NCBI RefSeq assembly: GCF_026168105.1
Contig: NZ_LBMW01000066.1
Coordinates: forward strand, 1-33,868
Reading direction: 5' to 3'
DNA length: 33,868 bases
From: Streptomyces hygroscopicus
GTDB taxonomy: Bacteria; Actinomycetota; Actinomycetes; Streptomycetales; Streptomycetaceae
The position numbers and the translations under genes are program-made. Below are positions 1 to 8,758 of the stretch, piece by piece (the stretch's first letter is position 1; every line of letters starts with the position of its first letter). The notes beneath the pieces are model-generated. The model was not told the DNA's origin, did not search any database, and saw only the letters and a program-made list of their open reading frames with translations.

Positions 1-372
1 GCCCCGGGCGACTGGCCCGCCGCCGACACCCAGGCGGCCCGCGCGCTGGCCCGCGCCCGCGCCACCCGTACCGCGCTCGTCCGCCACGGCAGCCGTCCCG
101 GCCTCGCCGATCTGGTCCCCCACAAGGAGGCAGAGGCCCACGCCCGGGCGCTCCTCGCACCGATCGGCGCCACCAACGCGCTCACCGAGACCCTGCGCAC
201 CTGGCTGTCCCTGCACGGCAGTTGGGACCGTACTGCGGTGGCCCTCTCCGTCCACCGCAACACCGTCCGCCAGCGCATCGCCCGCTGCGCCACCTTGCTG
301 AACGCGGACCTGGACGACGCGGACGTCCGCATGGAGCTGTGGTTCGCGCTGAAGCAGACGGAGCAGGGCTGA
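1..372 (+). CDS. PucR-family transcriptional regulator, C-terminal fragment
   Basis: The frame is open from the first base to a TGA at 370-372, so only the last 123 residues of a longer protein are present. The C-terminal part contains a helix-turn-helix with the sequence WDRTAVALSVHRNTVRQRI followed by leucine-rich residues (LLNADLDD). This is the typical HTH_30 end of PucR/CdaR-type regulators, in which a sensory N-terminal half precedes the DNA-binding tail. The start and the sensor domain lie outside the window, so the ligand cannot be inferred. A 93-bp gap separates it from the next gene on the same strand. The family call rests on the HTH alone. Confidence 0.8.
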   Translation, partial: APGDWPAADTQAARALARARATRTALVRHGSRPGLADLVPHKEAEAHARALLAPIGATNALTETLRTWLSLHGSWDRTAVALSVHRNTVRQRIARCATLLNADLDDADVRMELWFALKQTEQG

Positions 373-465
373 CCGGCCGGTTCCGCGAGTGAGCCACGTA
401 GTGACCCACGTCCCACGGTGCGGGACATCGGCACTCCCGGCGGAGCGCCCCGGCAGAATGGGTGC

Positions 466-1263
466 ATGCCGATACCCGGGATCCCCAGCCGCGCCGAGCT
501 CGTCGACCACCTCGTTCGGACCCGTATCGCGGGCGACGTCGCCACACCCCGCGAGAACAACCTCTCCCACTACCGCAAGCTCGCGAACGGCGACCGCAAC
601 TACTGGCTCGGCCTGGAATTCGGCGACCGCTGGAGCGACGAGCAGGACGTCCTCGCGGTCATGGCGGAGCGCTGCGGCGTCAACGACGACCCCGAGTACC
701 GCTACGGCCAGGACACCATCGACCCGGAGCTGACGGCCGACGCCCTGGAACGCCTGGCGGCGCGCCTGCGCAAGGCCGCCGACGGCGAACAGCGCGTCCT
801 GCTCGCCACCGGCCACCCCGGCGGACTCCTCGACGTCCACCGCGCCACCGCCGCCGCGCTGCGCGCCGCGGGCTGCGAGATCGTCGTCATCCCGGACGGC
901 CTGCAGACGGAGGAGGGGTACGTCATGCAGTTCGCGGACGTGGCCGTCCTGGAGCACGGCGCGACGCTCTGGCACACCCACTCCGGGGAGCCGATGCGCG
1001 CGATCCTGCGGGCTCTTGAGGGGGCGGGCCGTCCCCTTCCCGACCTGGTCGTCGCCGACCACGGCTGGGCGGGCTGCGCGGGCCGGCTCGGCATCGACTC
1101 GGTCGGGTACGCCGACTGCAACGACCCGGCACTCTTCCTCGCCGAGGCCGAGGGCACGCTCCAGGTGACGGTCCCCCTCGACGACCACGTCACGAGCCCG
1201 CGCCACTACGACCCGCTGACGGCGTACCTGCTGAACGCTGCGGGACTCGCGGCCACCGGCTGA
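466..1263 (+). CDS. Predicted phosphatase (Streptomyces 'phosphatase' family, PF15698-like)
   Basis: The 265-residue protein begins MPIPGIPSRAELVDHLVRTR and resembles actinobacterial proteins annotated simply as phosphatases. Visible conserved blocks are ATGHPGGLLDVHRATAAAL (about 124-142), the histidine-rich LWHTHSGEPM and VVADHGWAGCAGRLG, the last two plausible metal or phosphate sites. No signal peptide or membrane segment is seen, so it is likely cytoplasmic. The ATG at 466 is preferred to an in-frame upstream GTG-type extension from 418 because the sequence before 466 is not coding-like. No good ribosome site precedes it. A CAGAAT at 454-459 sits where a -10 box would give a leaderless transcript, but no -35 is convincing. 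It converges on tesB with a 6-bp gap. The substrate is unknown. Confidence 0.75.
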   Translation: MPIPGIPSRAELVDHLVRTRIAGDVATPRENNLSHYRKLANGDRNYWLGLEFGDRWSDEQDVLAVMAERCGVNDDPEYRYGQDTIDPELTADALERLAARLRKAADGEQRVLLATGHPGGLLDVHRATAAALRAAGCEIVVIPDGLQTEEGYVMQFADVAVLEHGATLWHTHSGEPMRAILRALEGAGRPLPDLVVADHGWAGCAGRLGIDSVGYADCNDPALFLAEAEGTLQVTVPLDDHVTSPRHYDPLTAYLLNAAGLAATG

Positions 1264-1269
1264 GAGGCG

Positions 1270-2163
1270 TCAGCGGGGTACCCGGACGACGCCCTCCTGG
1301 ATCACCGAGATCGCGAGCCGGCCGTCCTGCGTGTAGATGCGGGCCTGGCCGAGCCCCCGGCCGCCACACGCGGACGGCGACTCCTGGTCGTACAGCAGCC
1401 ACTCGTCGGCGCGGAACGGCCGGTGGAACCACATCGCGTGGTCCAGGGAGGCCCCGACGACATCCCCGACGGCCCAGCCGCCGCGCCCGTGGGCGAGCAG
1501 GACGGAGTCCAGGAGCGTCATGTCGGACACGTACGTGGCGAGGGCGATGTGCAGCTGGGGGTCCCCCCAGACGGAGCCCGGGGGAGGGTCGTCGTCCAGC
1601 TTGCCGTTGGTGCGGAACCACACCTGGGAGTGCGGCTCGCGCGGCTCGCCGAACGCACCGTACGGCGGCTCGTCGACATAGCGCAGGTCGACCGCCTCGC
1701 GCGCCTCGAGGAACCTCTCCACGACGTGGGGGGCGAGGTGGGCGTAGCCCCGCAGCCGTTCCTGGGAGCTGGGCAGCGTCTCCGGGTCGGGCGCGGGCGG
1801 CATCGGGGCCTGGTGCTCCATGCCCTCCTCGTACGTCTGGAAGGACGCGGAGAGGTGGAAGATCGGCTGCCCGTGCTGGACCGCGACCACCCGGCGGGTG
1901 GTGAAGGAGCGGCCGTCGCGGATCCGGTCGACGTTGTAGACGATGGGGGCCCCGGGGTCGCCGGGGACCAGGAAGTAGGCGTGCAGCGAGTGCGCGAACC
2001 GGTCCTCGGGGACCGTGCGCCCCGCGGCGACCAGTGCCTGGGCCGCCACCTGCCCGCCGAAGACCCGCGGGACGACGGCGGACCGGGACTGGCCGCGGAA
2101 GATGTCCCGCTCGATCCGCTCCAGGTCGAGCAGATCGAGCAGGGACTCAAGTGCCTGACTCAT
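1270..2163 (-). CDS. tesB: Acyl-CoA thioesterase II
   Basis: A 297-residue double-hotdog thioesterase that hydrolyses acyl-CoA to free acid and CoA in the cytoplasm. The N-terminal hotdog carries FGGQVAAQAL (35-44) and YFLVPGDP (63-70). The C-terminal hotdog carries YVSD (Asp214), LDHAMWFHRPF (240-250) and IQEGVVR (Gln289). These correspond to the Asp and Gln of the E. coli TesB active site; the E. coli Thr just before the DHSMWFHRP block is Ser239 here. The ATG at 2163 follows a short gap after the dehydrogenase stop (2199); the frame is open further upstream, but that stretch overlaps the neighbour and is not coding-like. It lies downstream of tetR and the dehydrogenase on the same strand and is probably co-transcribed with the latter, which suggests release of acids or CoA during acyl-CoA catabolism. 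Confidence 0.92.
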   Translation of the reverse strand: MSQALESLLDLLDLERIERDIFRGQSRSAVVPRVFGGQVAAQALVAAGRTVPEDRFAHSLHAYFLVPGDPGAPIVYNVDRIRDGRSFTTRRVVAVQHGQPIFHLSASFQTYEEGMEHQAPMPPAPDPETLPSSQERLRGYAHLAPHVVERFLEAREAVDLRYVDEPPYGAFGEPREPHSQVWFRTNGKLDDDPPPGSVWGDPQLHIALATYVSDMTLLDSVLLAHGRGGWAVGDVVGASLDHAMWFHRPFRADEWLLYDQESPSACGGRGLGQARIYTQDGRLAISVIQEGVVRVPR

Positions 2164-2198
2164 GGCGCCAGTTGTATGGGGCACTCTTTTCGCGGACC

Positions 2199-3356
2199 TT
2201 ACAGGCCCATGTCCTTGGCGATGATCGACTTCATGATCTCGCTGGTGCCGCCGTAGATGCGGTTGACGCGGTTGTCGGCGTACAGGCGGGCGATCGGGTA
2301 CTCGTTCATGTAGCCGTAGCCGCCGTGCAGCTGGAGGCAGCGGTCGATGACGCGGTGGGCGACCTCGGTGCAGAACAGCTTCGCGGAGGCGGCCTCGGCG
2401 GGGGTCAGCTCTCCGGCGTCCAGGGCCTCCGTCGCGCGGTCGGCGACGGCCTCGGCGGCGTCCACCTCGGCCTGGCAGGCGGCCAGCTCGAACTTGGTGT
2501 TCTGGAAGTGCGCCACCGGCTTGCCGAAGACGGTGCGCTCCTGGACGTACTGCTTGGCGAACCGGACGGCGGCCTTGGCCTGCGCGTAGGCGCCGAAGGC
2601 TATGCCCCAGCGCTCGGAGGCGAGGTTGTGGCCGAGGTAGTAGAAGCCCTTGTTCTCCTCGCCGAGCAGGTCCTCGACCGGGACCTTCACATCGACGAAT
2701 GCCAGCTCGGCGGTGTCGGAGGTCTTCAGGCCGAGCTTGTCGAGCTTGCGGCCGACGGAGTAGCCCTCGGACTTGGTGTCCACGGCGAACAGGGAGATGC
2801 CGTGGCGGCGGTCCTCGGCCGTCGGGGCGGCGGTGCGGGCGCAGACGATGACCTTGTCGGCGTGCACACCGCCCGTGATGAAGGTCTTGGCGCCGTTGAG
2901 GACGTAGTGCGTGCCGTCCTCGGAGAGCTTGGCGGTGGACTTCATGCCCGCGAGGTCGGAGCCGGTGCCCGGCTCGGTCATCGCGATGGCCCACATCTCC
3001 TCGCCGGAGACGAATTTCGGCAGGTAGCGCTTCTTCTGCTCGTCGGTGGCGAGCATCTTGATGTACGGCAGGGCGAGCAGCACGTGCACGCCGGAGCCGC
3101 CGAACTGGACGCCGGCGCGGGCGGTCTCCTCGTACAGGACGGCCTCGAACTTGTGGCTGTCCAGGCCCGCGCCGCCGAACTCCTCGGGGACGTTGATGCC
3201 GAAGATGCCCAGCTCACCGAGCTTGTAGTAGAAGTCGCGCGGCGCCTGGCCGGCGGCGAACCACTCGTCGTAGACCGGCACGACCTCGGCCTCGATGAAG
3301 GCGCGCAGGGTCTCCCGGAACGCCTCGTGATCTTCGTTGAACACCGTACGGCGCAC
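2199..3356 (-). CDS. Acyl-CoA dehydrogenase (isovaleryl/long-chain-type active site)
   Basis: A 385-residue FAD-dependent acyl-CoA dehydrogenase. It has the flavin/substrate loop MTEPGTGSDLAGM (126-138), the middle-domain NGAKTFITGG and the C-terminal LHGGYGYMNEYP. The GTG at 3356 is chosen because GGAGG lies 7 nt upstream and the product then starts MRRTVFNEDHEAFRETLRAF, as expected. At the position where medium/short-chain enzymes carry the catalytic Glu (IYEGT) this protein has Gly369 (IYGGT). A glutamate in the ASERWGIA helix (Glu248) aligns with the alternative base used by isovaleryl-CoA and long-chain dehydrogenases. It sits upstream of tesB and 120 bp downstream of tetR. The promoter region carries a palindromic TetR-type site (3382-3397). 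The substrate is inferred only to class. Confidence 0.9.
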   Translation of the reverse strand: MRRTVFNEDHEAFRETLRAFIEAEVVPVYDEWFAAGQAPRDFYYKLGELGIFGINVPEEFGGAGLDSHKFEAVLYEETARAGVQFGGSGVHVLLALPYIKMLATDEQKKRYLPKFVSGEEMWAIAMTEPGTGSDLAGMKSTAKLSEDGTHYVLNGAKTFITGGVHADKVIVCARTAAPTAEDRRHGISLFAVDTKSEGYSVGRKLDKLGLKTSDTAELAFVDVKVPVEDLLGEENKGFYYLGHNLASERWGIAFGAYAQAKAAVRFAKQYVQERTVFGKPVAHFQNTKFELAACQAEVDAAEAVADRATEALDAGELTPAEAASAKLFCTEVAHRVIDRCLQLHGGYGYMNEYPIARLYADNRVNRIYGGTSEIMKSIIAKDMGL

Positions 3357-3381
3357 CGCCGCCACCTCCACCTGGGTATAT

Positions 3382-3397
3382 CTAAGCGCTTGCTCAG
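3382..3397. promoter_or_regulatory. Candidate TetR-family operator before the minus-strand acyl-CoA dehydrogenase
   Basis: The sequence CTAAGCGCTTGCTCAG contains the 8-bp palindrome AAGCGCTT and a good AGCAAGCGCTT half site on the minus strand. This form is common among operators of TetR regulators of fatty-acid and acyl-CoA genes. It lies about 26-41 bp upstream of the GTG at 3356, where bound protein would block transcription. It differs clearly from the GTTAnCGCT sites before tetR, so a second regulator may be involved. Confidence 0.45.
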
Positions 3398-3476
3398 AGA
3401 AACCGTACCGGCGAGTATGGACAGTCGTCCAGAGCAACCAACGCGTAACCCTCGTCACGCTTGCGGAGCAGCCGTC

Positions 3477-4085
3477 TCAATCCGTCCCGGCCGCCCCGAA
3501 GGCCCCCCTGGCCATACGGTGCAACAGCGCGGCCGTGGCCCCGCGGCCCGGCAGCGCACCCGCGCGCCCCAGATGCGGTGTCGAGTTGAGCAGCCCGAAC
3601 ACCGAGTGCACGGCCGAACGCGCGGCCGGTTCGGCCAGGTCCGGGTACACCTCGCGGACGATCTCCACCCACAGCTCGACGTACTGCCGCTGCAGCTGTC
3701 GTACGAGCTTGCGGTCGCTGTCCCGGAGGCGGTCCAGCTCCCGGTCGTGCAGGGTGATCAGGGGACGGTCGTCGAGCGCGAAGTCGATGTGCCCCTCGAT
3801 CAGCGAGTCGAGGACCGCCTCGGGGTCCCGTCCCGCGGGTCCCCCGTCGGCCTCGGCGAGCCGCCGCCTGGCCCCGGTCAGCAGCTGCCCGCTGATCCCG
3901 ACGAGCAGCTCGGCGAGCATCGCGTCCTTGCCTGCGAAGTGCCGGTACAGACCGGGGCCGCTGATGCCGACCGCGGCCCCTATCTCGTCGACCCCGACGC
4001 CGTGGAAGCCGCGCTCGGCGAACAGCCGCGCGGCCTCCTTCAGGATCTGTTCGCGACGGGTGGGGGCGTCGGTTCTCGTGGCCAT
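3477..4085 (-). CDS. TetR/AcrR-family transcriptional regulator of the acyl-CoA catabolic genes
   Basis: A 202-residue TetR-type repressor. The N-terminal DNA-binding domain is visible as REQILKEAARLFAERGFHGV followed by the recognition helix region ISGPGLYRHFAGKDAML (about 42-58). The rest is the all-helical ligand-binding and dimer domain. It is divergent from the carboxylase operon, with an 85-bp intergenic stretch carrying two 16-bp near-identical palindromes. One of them overlaps its own predicted -35 box (TTAACG, 4117-4122, minus strand) while a TAGAAT -10 sits at 4093-4098. That -10 would place the transcript start at the ATG, giving a leaderless mRNA. The expected ligand is an acyl-CoA of the leucine pathway; this is inference from context. 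Confidence 0.9.
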   Translation of the reverse strand: MATRTDAPTRREQILKEAARLFAERGFHGVGVDEIGAAVGISGPGLYRHFAGKDAMLAELLVGISGQLLTGARRRLAEADGGPAGRDPEAVLDSLIEGHIDFALDDRPLITLHDRELDRLRDSDRKLVRQLQRQYVELWVEIVREVYPDLAEPAARSAVHSVFGLLNSTPHLGRAGALPGRGATAALLHRMARGAFGAAGTD

Positions 4086-4106
4086 GAAAGTAATTCTAGA
4101 CAGGGA

Positions 4107-4124
4107 GGTTAGCGCTCGTTAACC
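4107..4124. promoter_or_regulatory. TetR-type operator O1 (overlaps predicted tetR promoter)
   Basis: The sequence GGTTAGCGCTCGTTAACC is an imperfect palindrome with arms GGTTA and TAACC. Its 16-bp core (4108-4123) matches the second site at 4137-4152 in 14 of 16 positions. It covers the predicted -35 box of the divergent tetR gene, which fits negative autoregulation. Confidence 0.7.
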
Positions 4125-4136
4125 TGAAGGAAATGC

Positions 4137-4152
4137 GTTAACGCTCATTAAC
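4137..4152. promoter_or_regulatory. TetR-type operator O2 (upstream of carboxylase operon)
   Basis: The sequence GTTAACGCTCATTAAC is a palindrome with arms GTTAA and TTAAC. It lies 18 bp before the accD1 start at 4171 and 29 bp from O1, about three helical turns. Two adjacent copies between divergent genes support coordinated repression of both. Confidence 0.7.
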
Positions 4153-4170
4153 AGGTGAGGGGACCGCAGG

Positions 4171-5787
<1,617 letters not shown>

Positions 5788-5795
5788 GGGTGGGA

Positions 5796-7817
5796 ATGTT
5801 CGAGACAGTCCTTGTGGCCAACCGCGGTGAGATCGCCGTACGCGTCATTCGTACGCTGCGGTCGATGGGCGTGCGCTCGGTGGCGGTCTTCTCCGACGCC
5901 GACGCGGACGCCCGCCATGTCCGGGAGGCCGACACGGCGGTACGGATCGGACCGGCACCGGCCGCCGAGAGCTATCTGTCGGTGGAGCAGATCCTCCGGG
6001 CGGCGGCCCGCACCGGCGCGCAGGCGGTGCACCCGGGGTACGGCTTCCTCGCGGAGAACGCGGCGTTCGCGCGCGCGTGCACGCAGGCGGGCCTGGTCTT
6101 CATCGGGCCTCCCGCGGACGCGATCTCGCTCATGGGCGACAAGATCCGCGCCAAGGAGACGGTGAAGGCGGCCGGGGTCCCGGTCGTGCCTGGGTCGAGC
6201 GGCAGCGGGCTGACGGACGCGGAGCTGGCCGACGCCGCCCGCGGGATCGGCATGCCGGTGCTGCTGAAGCCGAGCGCGGGCGGCGGCGGCAAGGGCATGC
6301 GGCTCGTCCGGGACCCGGCGGTGCTGGCCGACGAGATCGCCGCCGCCCGCCGTGAGGCGCGCGCCTCCTTCGGCGACGACACGCTCCTCGTGGAGCGCTG
6401 GGTCGACGGCCCCCGCCATATCGAGATCCAGGTCCTGGCGGACGCCCACGGCAACGTGGTGCACCTGGGCGAGCGCGAGTGCTCCCTCCAGCGCCGCCAC
6501 CAGAAGATCATCGAGGAGGCGCCGAGCGTGCTCCTCAACGAGGCCACGCGCGCGGCGATGGGCGAGGCGGCGGTCCAGGCGGCACGCTCGTGCGGGTACG
6601 AGGGCGCGGGCACGGTGGAGTTCATCGTCCCGGGCGGCGACCCCTCTTCGTACTACTTCATGGAGATGAACACCCGCCTCCAGGTGGAGCACCCGGTCAC
6701 CGAGCTGATCACGGGCCTGGACCTGGTGGAGTGGCAGCTGCGGGTGGCGGCGGGCGAGCGGCTGGCCTTCGGGCAGGAGGACGTCACGCTCACCGGGCAC
6801 GCGATCGAGGCCCGCATCTGCGCCGAGGACCCCTCCCGCGGCTTCCTGCCGTCGGGCGGCACGGTGCTGCGGCTGCACGAGCCGCAGGGCGACGGAGTGC
6901 GCACCGACTCGGGCCTGTCCGAGGGCACCGAGGTCGGCAGCCTGTACGACCCGATGCTGTCGAAGGTCATCGCGTACGGCCCCGACCGCGCGACCGCGCT
7001 GCGCAAGCTCCGGGCGGCCCTCGCGGAGACGGTCACCCTGGGCGTGCAGACCAACGCCGGCTTCCTGCGCCGTCTGCTGGCCCATCCGACGGTCGTGGCG
7101 GGCGAGTTGGACACGGGGCTGGTGGAGCGGGAGGTGGACGGCCTCGTATCGGCCGAGGTGCCGGAGGAGGTCTACGCCGCGGCGGCACTGCTGCGCCACG
7201 CGGCCCTGGGCAGCCGCCGGCCGGGCTGGGTCGATCCCTTCTCCGTGCCGGACGGCTGGCGCCTGGGCGGCGAGCGCGCCTGGACGCCCTACCACCTGCG
7301 GGTGCCGGGCCACGACCCGGTGACCGTCCGCGTGCGCGGCACGTCGGACGGCGCGGTCGAGCTGCTGCCGGACGGCGGGGAGCCACTGCGCGGGCCCTCG
7401 GGCCTGCCGGACGGCCCGGGACCCGAAGGCCGGTTCACCTTCCGGCTCGAGGACGCCACCCACACCTTCGCCGCCCTGCCGGATGGCACCTGGCTCGGCC
7501 GCGACGGCGAGGCCTGGCACATGCGCGACCACGATCCGGTCGCCGCGTCGCTCGCCGGTGGCGCCCGGGCGGGCACCGACTCGCTGACCGCGCCCATGCC
7601 CGGCACCGTGACCGTGGTGAAGGTGGCCGTCGGGGACGAGGTGACCGCCGGGCAGAGCCTGCTGGTGGTCGAGGCGATGAAGATGGAGCACGTCATCTCC
7701 GCCCCGCACGCCGGGACCGTCGCCGAACTGGACGTCAGCCCCGGCACGACGGTCGCCATGGACCAGGTGCTGGCCGTGATCGCACCGCACGAGCAGGACA
7801 CGGAGGCGGAGGAATGA
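5796..7817 (+). CDS. accA1: Acyl-CoA carboxylase alpha subunit (biotin carboxylase plus biotin carrier)
   Basis: A 673-residue fusion of biotin carboxylase and biotin carboxyl carrier domains. The start MFETVLVANRGEIAVRVIRT is the classic carboxylase N terminus. Next come the HPGYGFLAENAAFA block, the ATP-grasp glycine loop GGGGKGMRL, ECSLQRRHQKIIEEAPS and EMNTRLQVEHPVTE. The C-terminal carrier has EAMKMEHVISAPHAGTV, with Lys629 as the expected biotinylation site. The product pairs with the preceding beta subunit in the cytoplasm. The ATG at 5796 is chosen on homology; a GTG at 5784 would add four residues and overlap the accD1 stop. The stop overlaps the next start by 4 bp (ATGA), so translation is probably coupled to HMG-CoA lyase. 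Confidence 0.94.
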   Translation: MFETVLVANRGEIAVRVIRTLRSMGVRSVAVFSDADADARHVREADTAVRIGPAPAAESYLSVEQILRAAARTGAQAVHPGYGFLAENAAFARACTQAGLVFIGPPADAISLMGDKIRAKETVKAAGVPVVPGSSGSGLTDAELADAARGIGMPVLLKPSAGGGGKGMRLVRDPAVLADEIAAARREARASFGDDTLLVERWVDGPRHIEIQVLADAHGNVVHLGERECSLQRRHQKIIEEAPSVLLNEATRAAMGEAAVQAARSCGYEGAGTVEFIVPGGDPSSYYFMEMNTRLQVEHPVTELITGLDLVEWQLRVAAGERLAFGQEDVTLTGHAIEARICAEDPSRGFLPSGGTVLRLHEPQGDGVRTDSGLSEGTEVGSLYDPMLSKVIAYGPDRATALRKLRAALAETVTLGVQTNAGFLRRLLAHPTVVAGELDTGLVEREVDGLVSAEVPEEVYAAAALLRHAALGSRRPGWVDPFSVPDGWRLGGERAWTPYHLRVPGHDPVTVRVRGTSDGAVELLPDGGEPLRGPSGLPDGPGPEGRFTFRLEDATHTFAALPDGTWLGRDGEAWHMRDHDPVAASLAGGARAGTDSLTAPMPGTVTVVKVAVGDEVTAGQSLLVVEAMKMEHVISAPHAGTVAELDVSPGTTVAMDQVLAVIAPHEQDTEAEE

Positions 7818-8752
7818 CCGTTCAGGGACTGCCCATGGTCGTACCGTCCGAGGACCTGCCCCCGAGGGTCAGGATCCACGAGGTCGGCCCGCGCGACGGC
7901 CTGCAGAACGAACAGCGCACGGTACCGACGGAGGTGAAGGCGGAGTTCATCCGCCGGCTCGCCGCCGCGGGCCTGACCACCATCGAGGCCACCAGCTTCG
8001 TGCACCCCAAGTGGGTGCCACAGCTCGCCGACGCCGAGCAGTTGTACCCGATGGTCGGCGATCTGCAGGTGGCGCTTCCGGTCCTCGTGCCGAACGAACG
8101 CGGCCTGGACCGCGCCCTCGCGCTCGGCGCCCGCCGGGTCGCCGTCTTCGCCAGCGTCACCGAGTCCTTCGCGAAGGCCAACCTCAATCGCACGGTGGAC
8201 GAGGCCCTCGCGATGTTCGAGCCGGTGGTCGCGCACGCGAAGGACCGGAAGCTACACGTCCGCGGCTATCTGTCCATGTGCTTCGGCGACCCGTGGGAGG
8301 GCCCGGTCCCCATCCACCAGGTCGTCCGCGTCAGCAAGGCACTCATGGACATGGGCTGCGACGAGTTGAGCCTGGGCGACACGATCGGCGTGGCGACGCC
8401 GGGCCACGTCCAGGACCTGCTGTCCGAACTGAACGAGGAGGGCGTGCCGACCAGTGCCCTCGGCGTGCACTTCCACGACACCTACGGCCAGGCACTCGCC
8501 AACACCCTGGCCGCGCTCCAGCACGGCGTGACGACAGTCGACGCCTCCGCGGGCGGCCTCGGCGGCTGCCCGTACGCCAAGTCCGCCACCGGAAACCTCG
8601 CCACGGAAGACCTGGTGTGGATGCTTCAGGGCCTCGGCATCGACACCGGGGTCGACCTCGGCCGGCTCACCGCCACAAGCGTGTGGATGGCCGCGCACCT
8701 GGACCGGCCCAGCCCGTCCCGCACCGTCCGAGCCCTCTCCCACAAGGAGTGA
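7814..8752 (+). CDS. hmgL: Hydroxymethylglutaryl-CoA lyase
   Basis: A 312-residue TIM-barrel lyase that cleaves 3-hydroxy-3-methylglutaryl-CoA to acetoacetate and acetyl-CoA, the last step of leucine breakdown. The N-terminal EVGPRDGLQNE (23-33) holds the catalytic Arg27 and metal ligand Asp28. HFHDTYGQALANT (219-231) supplies metal-binding His219 and His221. GLGGCPYAKSATGN (248-261) carries the reactive Cys252 in the family signature. It overlaps the carboxylase alpha stop by 4 bp and is followed 6 bp later by acdH. The combination of carboxylase, lyase and dehydrogenase is the basis for assigning the operon to leucine/isovalerate catabolism. Confidence 0.95.
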   Translation: MTVQGLPMVVPSEDLPPRVRIHEVGPRDGLQNEQRTVPTEVKAEFIRRLAAAGLTTIEATSFVHPKWVPQLADAEQLYPMVGDLQVALPVLVPNERGLDRALALGARRVAVFASVTESFAKANLNRTVDEALAMFEPVVAHAKDRKLHVRGYLSMCFGDPWEGPVPIHQVVRVSKALMDMGCDELSLGDTIGVATPGHVQDLLSELNEEGVPTSALGVHFHDTYGQALANTLAALQHGVTTVDASAGGLGGCPYAKSATGNLATEDLVWMLQGLGIDTGVDLGRLTATSVWMAAHLDRPSPSRTVRALSHKE

Positions 8753-8758
8753 CCCCCC

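Noticed and set aside
2034..4112. Plus-strand open frame of 692 codons
   Set aside because: It lies antisense to tesB, the acyl-CoA dehydrogenase and tetR, which all have clear motifs. It is a high-GC shadow with no recognisable domain.
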